DNA from: Cyclina sinensis
Lineage: Eukaryota; Mollusca; Bivalvia; Venerida; Veneridae
Reading direction: 5' to 3'
DNA length: 64,000 nt
Assembly (NCBI GenBank): GCA_012932295.1
Contig: JAAONU010000002.1
Location: forward strand, 23,963,770-24,027,769
Positions 33,601-46,509 of this stretch are shown piece by piece; position 1 is the first letter of the stretch, and every line of letters starts with the position of its first letter. Under the pieces are notes generated by a model. That model did not search any database. It was given only the letters and a program-made list of their open reading frames with translations, and was not told the DNA's origin. A program made the position numbers and the translations under genes.

Positions 33601-36600
33601 TATGTTTCAGCGAGTTACCAAGCCAATACAAGATGCCTTACAAGCTTCCGAGATCACTTTGGTAAGAAATAACTATAGCTGGTTGTTTAATATATATAGT
33701 CAAAGAGGGTTTGTCTTCCATTGGAAATACCTGTCTTTGGTTAATTATATGGCTGGAACTAGTTAAAGTATCTTCTTTTCCTCCATATTTGAAGATAATA
33801 GTTTGACATTTTAAACTAGAAATAATAGATACATTAAAGTTAAATTTATATATTTTACACAACACAAGCAAACATAACAAATGATTACATGCACAGTTCA
33901 TTTATATACACCTAAAATAAAACAAGGCAAATATATTTGCTACAAATATAAATACACTAACACATATATAAATACACTAACACATATATAAATACACTAA
34001 CACATACATAAATACACTAACACATATATAAATATACTGACACATATATAAATACACTAACACATACATAAATACACTAACATATATATAAATACACTGA
34101 CACATATATAAATACACTAACACTTAAACATGTATATAATTACCATAATAATTTCTAACATACCTGTGTATTACATACTTAAACAACATTAGTCATAAAT
34201 TGATCAGATAATTTACAGAAAAGGCTCTAAACTATAGGTTTGCTAAAGAATTTATACATCACAAGTCATTCTTCTATCTATCTATTTGAGCTTATTTATC
34301 GTCGATACCCTTTGCCCATATGACCTACGCCCCGGAAGAGATTAGTTATTTTATGTTGTGGGGATAGTGCCAGATACAGAAAGCATCCCATTCCAGAGAC
34401 ACTCCTTGTTCTTTTGCATGCTCAGTGTATAGCACTGATACATGGAACCTCGGTTTGATGTCTCATCCGAAAGACTAAGTCATTCTTCACATAAATCAAT
34501 ACATCATATATGAATTACATTTACAGCCATTAGTTAGAAATAGTTGTTAATTGGATCACAGTGATGCAAATAAACTCAATATTGTTACTTTACCTACTAA
34601 TGAATACTCACAATGACTCATTCAGTGTATACACCTTAGAGTGTGAGCTTTAGAAAAAAGCATTGTTTCAAATCAATGTAGCCATGTAAAGTTTTCGTAA
34701 GATGTAATGATGACTATTTATACAGTCACAGCTATCAGATGTGATAATGATGACATTTATTATCCCCCATCTTTATGAAGAAAAAAGGGGGATATAGAAA
34801 TGGGCTGCGTATGTCTGTCCGTCTGTCACACTTCATGTCCAGTCCAACTAAGCCATTCATCAAGGGATTTTGAAATTACTTGGCCCAAGTGTTCACTATA
34901 ATAAGACAATGTGTCATGCACAACACGCAGACCTCTACCTCCAAGGACAAGGTCACACTTGGAGATCAAAGGTCAGCTGTTGGAGAGTATACATGTATTT
35001 CGTGTCCTGTCCATAACTTTTTCATCCATCAAGGGATTTTCAAATTATCTCCCTTAATTTACTTATTTTCAGTGATAAAAACTGCACAAATGTATTTCTA
35101 GAATATTCTGGTTCCGTCTGTCTGTCTGTCCGTACACACAAATGGATACTTACATGTGCTATGGGAACAATAGGTAACAGTAAATTTCCATTGATGCTAT
35201 TCATTCAGTAAGATTTTTATGAGGCTAAAATCTGTTATGTGGCTAAAAAACAATGGGGAGAACAATGGGGTAGTCACCTGAGTATCCAAATGTTAGGACG
35301 TTCTTCTGTCCGTCAATCCTACCACGTGTCTGGTCCATAACTCAGCCATTCATCAAGGGATTTTAAAATTACTTGGCACAAATGTTCACCATGATAAGAC
35401 GACATGTCATGTGCAACACCCAGAGCCCTACCTCCAAGGTCAAGGTAATACTTTAAGGTCAAAGCATTATATGGTTTGTTATCTAGTGTCTTTTTTTGTG
35501 TCTGGTCCACAACTTTTCAATTCATCAAAGGATTTTGAAACAAGTTTGCACAAATGTTCACCATAATAAGACAACATGTCATGCGCAACACCCATGTTTA
35601 TTGCATGTGCAGATCTAGCATTTATCAAGATTTTTATACTGAAAGTCCAGATCGGTATCTCAAACTTCTGAAATAGTACAATTGTGTGCGTCATGTAAAA
35701 CTTCCCTTAGGCGGGGGACGTTGGTAACTTAGTTACAGTTTCTTGTTTATACAGGCAGAGCTTTCAGATGTGATATTGATGGGTGGAGGTACAAGAATTC
35801 CTGCTGTACAGACAAAGCTACAAGAGTTTCTAGGAGGGTATGTAGACATTTGAAGGTTCTTTATCTGTAATAAAGTAACTGCTTGGGATTAAATTTATAC
35901 TTACATCATAAGATAAAAAGCTATTTTGAATAATATATATATATAAATATTCATTTGAATAATTTATTGTTTTCTGTCCATACTGCCTGCAGTAACTCAC
36001 TGTTTAGACCAACCATGTTTTTACTTTAAGATTTTCTAGATTCTGGAAAAGTTGGAAAATGGATTTATAATATTCGGATTTTGTTTTACCAGTTTTATCA
36101 TGTTAAACAAGTTGGATTATATTTTGAGAGATCCTATTAAAGTTGAATGGAAAAAAGTGTTCAAAAGAGAAAGGCAGACATTTTTTGATTCAGAAAGAAT
36201 CTCTTCCAGGTGGTCTGTGGCAACACATGATCACATTTTTTAGCACCACTTTTAGTAGGAAAAAGTGGAGCTGTTGCCATGACCCTCGTGTTGGTGTTAG
36301 CATTGGTTAACCTTTTTGTTAAGGTTTCTCAGAAACTGTCAAAGCTATTCACTTGAAATTTAGAATTCATGTTCACTATCAAAATGTGACACCATTTCTA
36401 AAGGGCAGATAACCCTCAAATTTATTTTTGCACTTTTTCGACTTAGAATTTCTTGGTTAATGTTTTTTGTCAATGTCTAGTTCTCAATAAGTGTCAAAAA
36501 TATATGCCCCCCTCCCCCATTGTCCAAAAAAAATTTTTTTTCTCTTACATAAGTAGGTACTTGCCCTCCTCCACTCAGTTTTTTTATCACTTGGGCGTCT

Positions 36601-39600
36601 TGTTTTCCTTAGCTGAGAAAACTGGAGCATGCTGTCCACAGTCTTGTTAATTCTTTCTAGTAAACTGAACTTTGACTATTTTTTTATTGATTTTCACTTC
36701 TCTATACAAATGCGCTTACATTTTGTCTTTATATTTCATTTTACTTCATTATGCGTAACTATGTGTTTACAATTTCTGTCAGTGTTTTCTTGCATACAGT
36801 GTAGAACTTGGTAAGAGTATCAACACAGATGAAGCTGCAGCACTAGGGGCTGTGTACCAGGCAGCTTATATGGGAAAAGGCTTCAAGGTGCTCACTTTTG
36901 GAGTGAAAGAAGCCAATGTCTTCCCCATTGTAGTAAGTCTCTTACTATTAAGTTATGTGTTAAGATCCCTTCATTTTCTGCAACATTGATTCATATAAAA
37001 GAAAATGAAGTTCTTTATCTAGGCTTACATTTCGAATTTCGTCAGTGTTGTAAGTCTGATAAATTCCGTGAGTTTATTTTTGTTTTGAAGGCTTATAAAA
37101 CAAATTGCGTATACTGAAATACACTTAAATTTGCTTCATTCCTATGACTCCATTGTACAGATTTAAGGCAGGCATGTAGCTCTGTTTGACACATTCTTAA
37201 GAGTTCAACTGACAAAAGAATGTTGTAAGAAAATGTAATACATGTGAGTTGATATTGTTTTAGCAAATTTAATCGTCAAATACAACAGTATGTATGAACA
37301 AAAGTTGTCTTTATTTCTAGGTGGAGTTTGAGAAACAGAGATCACCAGAAAGCACTGATCCTCCTAAGGTCATCAGACGTACATTGTTTGGAAGAATGAA
37401 CCCATACCCACAGAAAAAGGTCATGACCTTTAACAAACATTTTGATGACTTTAACTTCAATGTCACATATGGAGATCTTGATTTTCTACCTGAGGTGGAA
37501 GCAAAGTAAGTTAATTTCATATTAACTTGCATCCCCTAACAAAGAGGTTAACAACAAATTTGTGTTGTCTTGTTGTAAAAGAGTGTCCACAAAAACATTT
37601 AAAACTGTGACCATCTAAACAGAAACATATAACTTGTCAATGATCAGTCATACAAAGGAATAGTAAAACTGCATAAGAAATTCCTTTCTGTTGAATTTTG
37701 TGCAATTTTTCCCAGTTAATTTCATTGATTTAATAGTTCTTTCAACAAGATATTTGCAGATAGTTATTGTGAATAAACAGAAATTTAAAGATACTACCAG
37801 TTATAGATCTGCATTTATAACATATAGTAACATTTTCAACCAATGACAAACATACTGACTTTATTTATCTCTTTAAATTGCTTTGTTTACATGTCATTAT
37901 GTCACTACCTGTAATATATTTATAATGTTGCTGCTTGTATAGGGTTTTCCGTGAGTTACAAGGTCAGATCAATGAAATAGGACTACGAGGTGTCAAGGAT
38001 GCATACGACAAACATACTGATGCCTCTGAAGCTAAGGGGATCAAAGCTCACTTCAGAATGGATGAAAGTGGCATACTTTCTCTCGATCTGGTATTTGCAC
38101 CATTCATTTAAACAAGGGTGACACTTGCAGTGCAGAGAGAGGTTTTTTAAACAGGCAGTATTTCACTGTGACAAATAAGAATTATTGTGCTGATTTTTTA
38201 TTTCTCTGTACCATTTTGTCAGCTTGTCTGTTTCTTTTAGGCTAAATTGAAGCAAGAATAATTGACATTCTGATTAGTTTTAGAGCAAAAAAGAAGGGAC
38301 AGTTAGAGCAATTTTGGATAGAGGCTTAACCTTTCTAGTTTTCAAGCTATTTTTGCCTGTGTTTATTGAAGTCAGAGAAAAGTGACTAGTTTATTTAAAA
38401 GTGACATTAACCACTGCCCAGTTACTTCAAGAAATAGCAGCATAAGTCCACTGACCTTGACCTTGAAAGTGAATGTTTTTTTTTTCAGGTTGAGACAATC
38501 TTTGAGAAGGAAGAAAAAGTGGTGGAGGAAGAGTCAACTTGGTCCAGTAAGTATTGTACCTCTTAACAGCAAATAACTGAATGCTGTACTTGTGACAAAT
38601 TTATAATCTTTACATTCAGTTTCCAACATTAGTCTGATGCTGACATTTTACTTTTATCTTAAGGGTAAAGAGCTGGGTTTAAAAAAAAGGAAGCTAAGTA
38701 AGTCTTAAAAAAAGTACATTTCTTAACATGTAAGTTGGACTAATAGTAGTACATAAACATTTAATTCTGAAAAGGTTTGTCTGAAATATTAGTTCAGAAG
38801 CTAGATACATGAACAAGAGATTCTTGCATAGTCACAGTTCAAAACGACTCTGCAAAACTTGCATTAAGTACTTCACCTGTTAATATTAGAACAAGTTAGA
38901 ATCAAGGACTTGAAATATCTTAAGTATCTGATGAGACTAATGAGAAATTGTCTCTGTTATTTTAGAGCTTGGTGGTACACTGTCTGGCTTGTTTGGCAAG
39001 AAAGAGGAGGCCAAAGATGGTGAGGGTGCAGAACTTCCACAGGAGGTAAAATCCACACTAGATAATGTGTAGCTGAAATCATTCTAAGTAATGTAATATT
39101 CTGCATAAAATAAAAATTGTCTGAAGACATTCTATGTTAAAGACAGTCCTGACATATGCTTTTATCAAATCTTGTTTATACTTCTGAAAAAAGACTGTTA
39201 GTAATGTACTAATTTTTCTGCAACAATTGAGTGGACTTAGCTGCAGTCTAGAACTGATCTTTTCTCAGAACAAATCTAAACTTCCTGCCTGCATAGCTGG
39301 ATTATTGTTGATTGGCATAGAAGATGGAATAAATTCTTTAAAAAAAGCATGAATTTTTGAAATATATTTTCCATTGATTAAAAAATCATTGAAATTGGAT
39401 ACAGACAGATGAACAGAAAGACAGCTATGTGGTAATATGATTTGTATAGAGTTTAAATTTCTTGGTGAAAGCTTCTTTGCTCAGTAAGGCGGTGTTAGCT
39501 TGATTTTTATGTTGATGTGACATTGACTTAAATGTTTTGAGTTTTTTGACATTTCTAAAACCTTTGCATGGTCTTAGTGGCACATTAAATTCATCCTTTT

Positions 39601-42600
39601 TCATTTTTATGTGGGAACCACTTTATATATACATGTACATGCTTAATTTTCTGTTATTGATTATAATAAATTTATACCATGCTACTTATACATTGGAGGT
39701 TTGATAAATCATACTTGTCTTTAAAATCTATAAACCTGTTTTACCGCATTTGATAACACCAAAGGCAAGAAAACAGCCCTTTGGACAAGACACGTTCACT
39801 TCAAACAGTTTTATACAAACAGTTGAAGAGATGTATAGTATTTTGTGACAATAAATTGAATTGAAAATTTTTAATACTTATCAAATACAGAAAATTATGG
39901 ATGTGTTATCATGACTGTTGGAAATGTTGTTCATTATGATGTTAAGTATGGCTTCTGTTGTTCCTTGCTACCACTGCAACTATCTATGTGACTGCCAGGT
40001 AGACACAAAGGAATATTTGACTGCAGAAACCTGTAGCTTTCTGTTTGTTGTAAGCAGTATTAACTGTGGATTGATGTTTTAAAGTCCATGTAAAACACAT
40101 CGAAGTTAATGTTGTGTAAACATTTTAAAGGACACTGATAAAACAAAGCCTGAGGAGGGAGAGAAACCCAAAGCAGGGGAAGAGACAGGGGATAAAACAG
40201 GGGAACCAGACCAGTCTGGGACTGACCAATCAAAAACGGACACAGAGGGCAAAAAGGTCAGGTTCTTAGTGTGTTGAGAACTTGGTTCAACAATTGACTT
40301 CATCTGTTGTGTAAATATGTGATAAAGGAAATTCAAGTTTTGTCAGGCCAAAAATGTAACAAAGTCATATGAAATATTGTTTATGTTTTTGTTGAGAGTT
40401 GAAGAAATTGAAATGGGATTGAGTAACCATATTTTCTTTCTGAAAAATTATCAGATTGGAAACAAATGAACAAAAATGTTTCAGATTCATTGATTTTATG
40501 TAGCATTGTTTTAAATAACACTTTAGAAAAGTTGTGTTAATTTTTGAACTACTGATATGTAAACAATTAATGGGTAAGCTTTTTGGTTCTTTGTAAAACT
40601 TGTGAAAAGAAGTTCTAATTTTACTTAACTTGGAAAGACTTTGTTGCCTCCCAAATTTGTTACCTTGCACTTTTTTCACAGTCATGGTGTTTTCACTTCC
40701 TCCATTCTAACATCTGTTGACATTTGTTGGCTCACTGTAAGAAACTGCTTCTTCACATTCTAGATAACTTTGTGGTCAATGATCAAGGTGGCTTCAGTAT
40801 TAACCTCTGTGACTTCTAGCTAATCTAACATGTCAAAGTTACGAACTTTGTTAGCAACCAGTCATTGTAAGAAAGTTGGCAGTTTTTCAAGAATGATGAT
40901 TAGGTGAACTGACACACTGCTAAGAAACTTGCATGGAAGAAGAAACCAAATAAACAGCTGTGTTGTGCTAGAAACACTGTTGTAATCTTCCATAACTATG
41001 GAAAATTGATAGTCAATTCAGAATGATTAGCTGGTAGTTAGGTAATTAGCTGAGAAGTTACAGAGTAAGGTATCTCTTCTGAAGTTTACTTACCATACAT
41101 GTTATCATTCTAATGCATGCTTGCAGTTGTTGTATATTGAAATATTTAATGTTTCTCCTAGTCAGCTGTCTTTATGCTTGTGTGCTATCTTCTGTGTTAA
41201 GTACATGAAGAATGATTATAAAATAATGGCTTCTACAATACAGGACGAGGAGGAGGTAGGTTCTGAGGAGGATAAACCTGAGGGAGGGGAAGAACAAAAC
41301 AAAGAACAAAAAGAGAAGCCAGCAGAGGAAGGAGAGAAGAAAGAGGAGAAACAAGAAGACAATAAGGAAGAGAAAAAGGTATGAAATATTCACAATGATT
41401 TAATACGAATTTAGTATTTTAGAATAGAAAAATTGCTAAAATTTGGTTATTATACCCATCTGTGTATGATAATGAAGCACCTAATTTTAAACCTGTACAG
41501 AAGTTAAACAAAGAAAAATAAGTCAGTTTGAAACAACACTTGTCCTTTTGTTTATAACTACGTACTTTGAATATCTTAAATTCTCTGTACTTTGATAGAT
41601 GTTTTTCTTGTTAAAAGAAAATTTACATTTTAACTTGAAACTAAATGAGTTTCCCACTTACCAGAAAAGAGTATGATCAGATATGATTTTTTGTTTTACT
41701 CACAGGAAGAAGAGGGGGAGAAGAAACCTAAAATTGTTATTGTGAAAGAGAACATCACCGTGGAAACCTCCATCACTGATACCAAACCTCCAAGCAAAGA
41801 AGATTTGAAAGCTTCCAGGAAAAAGTCAGTATCTATTTCTTTAATTTCTGTATTCAAATTCAGTTGTATTTCATTTAAGTTTGAGTTTTATACAAGCCTT
41901 ATGATCAGCAGGACAAACCCCCTGCTGTAAGCCTGTGGACTACAAAACTGGAAGAAAAATTCATCCAGCATTTTGAGACTCCCAGCATTTCTAAGAAAAT
42001 GTAACCTCGACCTTGGTTGAGTTTATTTGATCAGACCAGTCAGAAGTCTGCTGCCCTTTGTCCAGGGATCACAGGTGTATCATACCTCAAATTAATTTGT
42101 CAAAAGTTAGCAAATCTTGACTTGAGGTGTCCTAAACTTTCAGTGGTAGGCAGAAAGAAATTAAGTAAATTGTGTATATCTTTAGAGATACAGATTAGAT
42201 CTTTCATAATTAAATTTGTTGAATTTTTTTCTAGTGCAAGTAAAGTGATAAGGATATTTAGGAACAGATAGTCATTAACTTCTGTTTTTGATGTTAATAC
42301 TAATAAGCAATAAGGTAGACGTTTTATAACTGAACATTTCATCCTTCATTAAACAGGTTGGCAGATTTGACAGCAAAAGATAAAGAGAAGAAACTTCTTG
42401 AGAAAGCCAAAAATGAGCTTGAATCCTTTGTGTATGAAACATTGGACAGATTGTCACAGGAAGTGTATGAGAAATGTTCTACAGAGGAGGAGCGAGAGAA
42501 ATACAGCAAACTGCTCTCTGAGGCTTCTGATTGGCTGTATGAACAGGAGGAAGATACTCCAAAAGAGGTACTGAATTTAATAAGTAAATTTTTATCAAAG

Positions 42601-45600
42601 TGTGTAGTAAGATAACAAATAGTTATTAAATATCAGCAGTTGTTGCTGCATGCTGAGTAGCTCAAGTGTTGTTGATGGTGAAACTTTGAACTGACTCATT
42701 TGTGTGGTCACTCAAGAATGTGAGCTGTCTTTATGCTTCCATAGCGAGGTTTGTAGTAGTCAGACTGTGCATCACCCCGCCATTTCATATCTTTCCATAT
42801 CTACTACTGTCTATAGGTATTAGAATAATAAAGCATATAGGCATCATAGGCTTAAAGAAGGTTTGCATCGCTCTGTCCAAAGTAATTGTCACACGTGAGA
42901 TGGTTGGGCCCCTTTTTAACTCCATATTCCTTGAACCCTTTGAAGGATTTCAAAATGATTTGGTTGAAATGGTCAGTATATCAACTTAATGGGAAGACCA
43001 TACATTAAATGCCAATATTTCTGCAGACAAAACATTCTGAATAAGTATCAGTGCTGTTGATTTGAAAATATGGTCTATGCTCTGTTGATCTACTTACAAA
43101 TCCAGATGAACATTTCCACTTATTCTTTGGTGCTCTTGTGTTGGATACAGAGCCATTGGCAGCATTTTCCGAATCATGTGATAGATGTTGTTTTATGGCG
43201 AATTTTTATGCAATGTGAATGATGTTGTTTAATCCAGATTTTGAAATTCACTCCTCATAAATATTCAAGGAATAGTATTATGCTACTGATGCACAGAACT
43301 GAAATATTATACTTGTATATTTTTCAGCCTTTCATAGATAAACTGAAGAGTTTGAAGAAAGAGGTTAGACAGTTGGAGAAGCGTGTTAAAGAGCACAATG
43401 AGAGGCCAGAGGCTCTCGCAGCCCTCAACTCCATGCTCAACCATTCCTCATTCTTTCTTCTGAGTATCAAGAACCTGTCGACCATTGAAATAGACGATAA
43501 AATATTCACCGATGTTGAAATTGAAACTTTAGAAAAATTAATTAATGAAACAGAGGTGAGCACTTTTTGATCATTTAATACATTGTAACATGTACATGCT
43601 TTTGTAAAGTTTATCATATGATAATGTTCATTGATAAGCTAAGTTTGATAATTGATATGCCAAAGTTGAGACTTTGTGTTTAAAGAGGCATAGCCTAAAA
43701 TCAGGACCATTTTGTTTCATACATATAAATTTAGGTGATGTTAAACAAATCATGGCCCAATGTTGATGTTTCAGTAAAAACTCTTTAAGTACAAAAAGGT
43801 AAACTGTCCTTATTAATATTAGTCTTTATACAGACAGCTGTTGTTATACAACTTTTAGTTTGGATAATGATTTATCACCAAGGTATACTTTCTCAATGTC
43901 TGTATGCCCTTAAGAAAAGTTGTTTTTACATATATTCTTCTTTACTGTATCAGTTATTTTTCATCTTATGAAGAAAAGACCAATAAATATACTAACATTA
44001 TGTCATCAGCTAATTCATGGTATGCCCTTGTAATATGAGAAAAGCTGTAAGTATTAATTGCATGTGAAAGCTCTAAGCTTGGATTTGTTTACTATAATTT
44101 CTGGTTAAGAACGATCAGTTTATTTCATTTATATAAAACATGGTTATTAGAAATATCAGTCTCTTGTGACCAAGGATAAATAGTGGGGTTAACTAAATAG
44201 TTCTTGCATTTGGATAATGAAAATTAATTTCAGGTGTTACCATTTTAATTCAGCTTGGTAGAATACTTAATCTCTCCAACAGGATATGCATTGGCTGTAA
44301 TAAATAGAAAAGTTTATTTCACCATAGTATATGTATGTAACAGTTTGGTTAATGTGTTACAGGAATGGAAAACTACAATGATAAAGGAACAAAGTGCTCT
44401 GCCTGATTATGAGAAACCTAAACTAGTAGTGGAAGACATTGCTTTGAAAATGCAGGCGTTAGATAGAGAAGTGAAATATTTAATAAACAAGGCAAAAACT
44501 TTTAAACCTAAAACAAAACCTAAAACTGCTAAAAATAAGACAGATTCTAATGCAACAGAAGCAGATTCAAATGATAAAAAGGAAACATCAGATACTGAAG
44601 ACCAAGTAAAGGTGGAAACAGGTAAAATCTCAATATTTGTCAGTGATACAGACAGATAACTTTATAGGCAATAACTAGACAAAATTTTCCAAAGCTATGG
44701 ATTTTGATTTTTTTCTTTCTTGTATAAGGGAGTTTGTTGAGGAAATATTTAACATAAAGGGTATCTAGAATATTTGTAAGCTTTTATAGTCAGGCAAATG
44801 TTTGACATAGTGTGCTCGTACATCAAACAAAATATGAATAAATCTGGTGAATTCCTTGAGCTGGATTTTTCATTGATCATTTTCCTTAAAATTATGTACA
44901 TGTATTATCAACATTTTTAAATTCCTAAGTTTTGAAATTTGTTTTTTGGTGAAATATTTAAAAAAAAAAACTTGTGAAGGCTATATTGTAAAAATCACAT
45001 TTAAACTGTATATTGTAAGTTCCTTTAAACTGTATATTGTAAGACCTTTGTAAATGTGATCTTTGTGTCTTTATTTAAAAGATACAGATTCACCACCAGA
45101 CACAAGTTCACCACCAGACACAGAAATTCCAGCTCCTCCGCCTGATACAGAGGAACAACAACCACAAGGTTAGTTTTTCTGCAAGGCAGTTTCTGCACTC
45201 AGACCTGTTTGTAGAAAAATTTGGGTCAATTTTTTTTCCCAGCTAAGTTTTCCAAAGTTCTGTCACAACTGATATGATGCTCTGGTTTGTCTATATTGGC
45301 TGTACCTATTGTCAAACTTGAACAAATTTCAGGATATGAAATTTTTTCCAATGATTGTATGTTAATGGATCCTGATCAGCTTGGACACTGCCACTAGTAC
45401 ATGCACTCTTTGTTATTTTGTCAACTCATTCTCACTGGGATTAACATGGAGTTGGATCTGGTATTGTCCATAGTGATCTTTAGATGGTCAAGTCTGTTTT
45501 AGAAATTAGCAAAGGCAATGGTTTATACATGTCTCTATTGTTGTTTTACAGATAATGGAGCAGAAGAAACTACACCCAAGCCAACAGAAGAACCTAAAGA

Positions 45601-45631
45601 GAGAAAAACACATAGTCCTGAAGATTTATAA
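21674..45631 (+). CDS. HYOU1: Hypoxia up-regulated protein 1 (GRP170/ORP150), complete coding region
   Basis: Large Hsp70-family chaperone of the ER lumen. In the known family it acts as nucleotide exchange factor for BiP and holds unfolded proteins. Twenty-four coding exons, all with GT-AG introns and consistent phases, join into 1009 codons plus stop, close to the usual ~1000 residues. ATG at 21,685 is followed by a signal peptide ([20 protein letters not shown]). The nucleotide-binding domain spans residues ~23-400, followed by the beta domain, an acidic E/K-rich loop (about 570-690), a helical lid, and a low-complexity acidic tail. Exon order and sequence match the family without a gap. 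Odd points: the last four residues are PEDL, not a canonical KDEL-type signal, and a 3.9-kb minisatellite abuts the tenth coding exon. Polyadenylation signals follow at 46,008, 46,468 and 46,504. Confidence 0.96.
21685..28943 (+). CDS. HYOU1: HYOU1 coding exons 1-9 (signal peptide and first part of the nucleotide-binding domain)
   Basis: Exons: 21674-21745 (ATG at 21685), 22197-22261, 22586-22617, 23212-23290, 23860-24014, 24494-24699, 27440-27544, 28222-28294, 28757-28943. They encode the Hsp70 phosphate-1 motif as [17 protein letters not shown] (residues ~25-41), [16 protein letters not shown], the phosphate-2 motif [15 protein letters not shown] (residues 221-235), [12 protein letters not shown], and the helical [20 protein letters not shown]. 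Exon 3 is only 32 bases, yet its phases (0 in, 2 out) and its product [11 protein letters not shown] fit the family exactly. A hAT-like element and a nested repeat occupy intron 6. Confidence 0.95.
24753..27233. mobile_element. hAT-like non-autonomous element with perfect 8-bp target duplication
   Basis: The element spans 24,761-27,225 (2465 bp). It starts TAGGGATGGGAAC and ends GTTCCCATCCCTA, a perfect 13-bp terminal inverted repeat extended by imperfect copies of attcgaatattcg at both ends. It is flanked on both sides by ATTTATAC (24,753-24,760 and 27,226-27,233), an exact 8-bp target-site duplication, which is the hAT-superfamily signature. There is no transposase frame. Most of its length is taken up by a nested repeat, 25,453-27,083. 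It lies in intron 6 of HYOU1. Confidence 0.9.
25453..27083 (+). mobile_element. Copy B of the 323-bp-unit repeat, nested in the hAT-like element
   Basis: Begins agctcacctg and runs directly into tandem 323-bp units (ttcaaattatgtcccc starts at 25,463, 25,786, 26,109 and 26,431), followed by a unique-looking tail. It ends gtgagcgatcc and the palindrome AGGGCCATCATGGCCCT (27,061-27,077). Each 323-bp unit is itself a diverged dimer of the ~155-bp monomer seen at 12.9-13.9 kb. The 5' hairpin region found in the copy at 62,267 is absent, so this copy is 5'-deleted. It has no coding capacity. Confidence 0.85.
29660..33526. repeat. 35-bp minisatellite, about 110 units, ending in a HYOU1 splice acceptor
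   Basis: Unit of 35 bases with core atatcacagtcagtgtagtatcgtcatttagtat. The array fills most of HYOU1 intron 9 (28,944-33,526) and stops exactly at exon 10. The first unit and the last share the variant taatatcttattgtctgtgtag, and in the last unit its final AG is the exon 10 acceptor. Higher-order duplication is visible: a 490-bp block (14 units) is repeated at 30,121 and 30,611, and a 210-bp block (6 units) at 31,421 and 31,631. No coding capacity. Confidence 0.95.
33527..39045 (+). CDS. HYOU1: HYOU1 coding exons 10-16 (end of nucleotide-binding domain and beta domain)
   Basis: Exons: 33527-33661, 35755-35837, 36800-36932, 37321-37505, 37943-38090, 38489-38545, 38965-39045. Exon 10 carries [13 protein letters not shown]. 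Exon 11 carries the adenosine-binding motif [15 protein letters not shown] (G376-G378). Exon 12 carries [20 protein letters not shown]. Exons 13-14 carry the substrate-binding beta domain ([43 protein letters not shown]). Exons 15-16 start the acidic loop, with the conserved [11 protein letters not shown]. Exon 10 is a symmetric 0-0 exon whose acceptor lies inside the last minisatellite unit. Confidence 0.95.
33941..34134. repeat. 20-bp minisatellite, about 9 units
   Basis: Unit acatatataaatacactaac repeated with small changes (acatacata, atactgac). Lies in HYOU1 intron 10. Confidence 0.9.
34319..34500 (+). mobile_element. Fragment of a dispersed repeat shared with 19.45 kb
   Basis: Contains gatacagaaagcatcccattccagagacactcc and gatgtctcatccgaaagac, both matching the composite repeat at 19,444-19,830, but without its tRNA-like middle. 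Intronic in HYOU1. Confidence 0.55.
34758..35717. mobile_element. Interspersed repeat with two to three internal units
   Basis: Opens with the near-palindromic tatcccccatctttatgaagaaaaaagggggata and ends near ggcgggggacg. Inside, a unit containing ttcatcaagggattttgaaattacttggca, aatgttcaccataataagacaacatgtcatg and cacccagacctacctccaaggtcaaggt is repeated near 34,850, 35,350 and 35,525. Minus-strand frames here come from the repeat. Intronic in HYOU1. Confidence 0.7.
40131..45631 (+). CDS. HYOU1: HYOU1 coding exons 17-24 (acidic loop, helical lid, tail)
   Basis: Exons: 40131-40256, 41244-41378, 41706-41824, 42357-42567, 43328-43555, 44363-44621, 45082-45168, 45552-45631 (TAA). Exons 17 and 18 are symmetric 0-0 exons made almost wholly of E, K, D, G and P (the family's variable acidic loop). 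Exon 20 carries [20 protein letters not shown], exon 21 [13 protein letters not shown] and [14 protein letters not shown], and exon 22 [20 protein letters not shown]; these are the family's conserved lid motifs. Exon 23 holds a short PPDT repeat. The protein ends THSPEDL. Confidence 0.95.
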
Positions 45632-46007
45632 CGATAGCTCAATTTTAGGAGTATTTAATAAGACAGTATGTTGGACCACTCCAGGATAACTGGGGAATAA
45701 ATTGCATGATAAGAATTTGCATCAGTGATAGTTGAATAGTTAAACTATTCTGACAGAAGACATTTGATTGCGAAAAGACATGAAAGCTATCAGGGATAGA
45801 CCAGTTACAAACTGAGCTAAGCTGAAGGTTAAGTTAAACCGTTTTGGAGAAAGTTCTTACCTTTTTTTTTTAATTCTGTTTTGTGTATTTGGATTTTCAA
45901 ACATTTCAGATTTGTGTTACAGATTGAATTAGTCAAAACACTTACCTCTGCTTTGATATTTAGAATACATAACTTTTGAGGGAACAACACTTTTGTTTTA
46001 AAACAGC

Positions 46008-46509
46008 AATAAATTCAGTTAAAGTGCTATCAGTGGGGACCATTGGTGAAAATGTCATGAGTTTTTTTATCAAGAAGTAAAGACATTTTCCACTTCCATT
46101 GTAGAATCACTGTATTTTGTTTGATGATTGAACATGTGTAACTTATGTATGAAGACCAAACAAATGCATGACATCCATAGAAGGAAAAAGAGATAAAAGT
46201 AAACACTATTTCACAAAAGAGACAGCCATCATATTTTGTGTATTCCAAAAAAAACAGTTTTCATATTTAAATGCAGAGATAAGTTGAAATTATTTATTCC
46301 CTGATATAAACTGTTACATTTACATGTATCTCTTTAATTCCTCGTGTACTTGCTCATTTCCGATACATCTCACAGTTCAGAGCTGTCCTAATTGAAATTA
46401 TTTACAATTTTAGTACCTTTTTAATTCATAATGGTCATTTTGCCCATAAGATTTCACATGCTGAAACAATAAATGCCACATGTATTTCTTTTTGTAAATG
46501 TCGAATAAA
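46008..46509 (+). terminator. HYOU1: HYOU1 polyadenylation signals
   Basis: Three AATAAA hexamers downstream of the HYOU1 stop: 46,008-46,013, 46,468-46,473 and 46,504-46,509. They imply a 3' UTR of about 400 or 880-900 bases. Which site is used cannot be seen from sequence. Confidence 0.6.

Noticed and set aside
41121..41393. Antisense frame of Leu/Phe-rich protein opposite HYOU1 exon 18
   Set aside because: Antisense of the E/K-rich acidic loop; a composition shadow.
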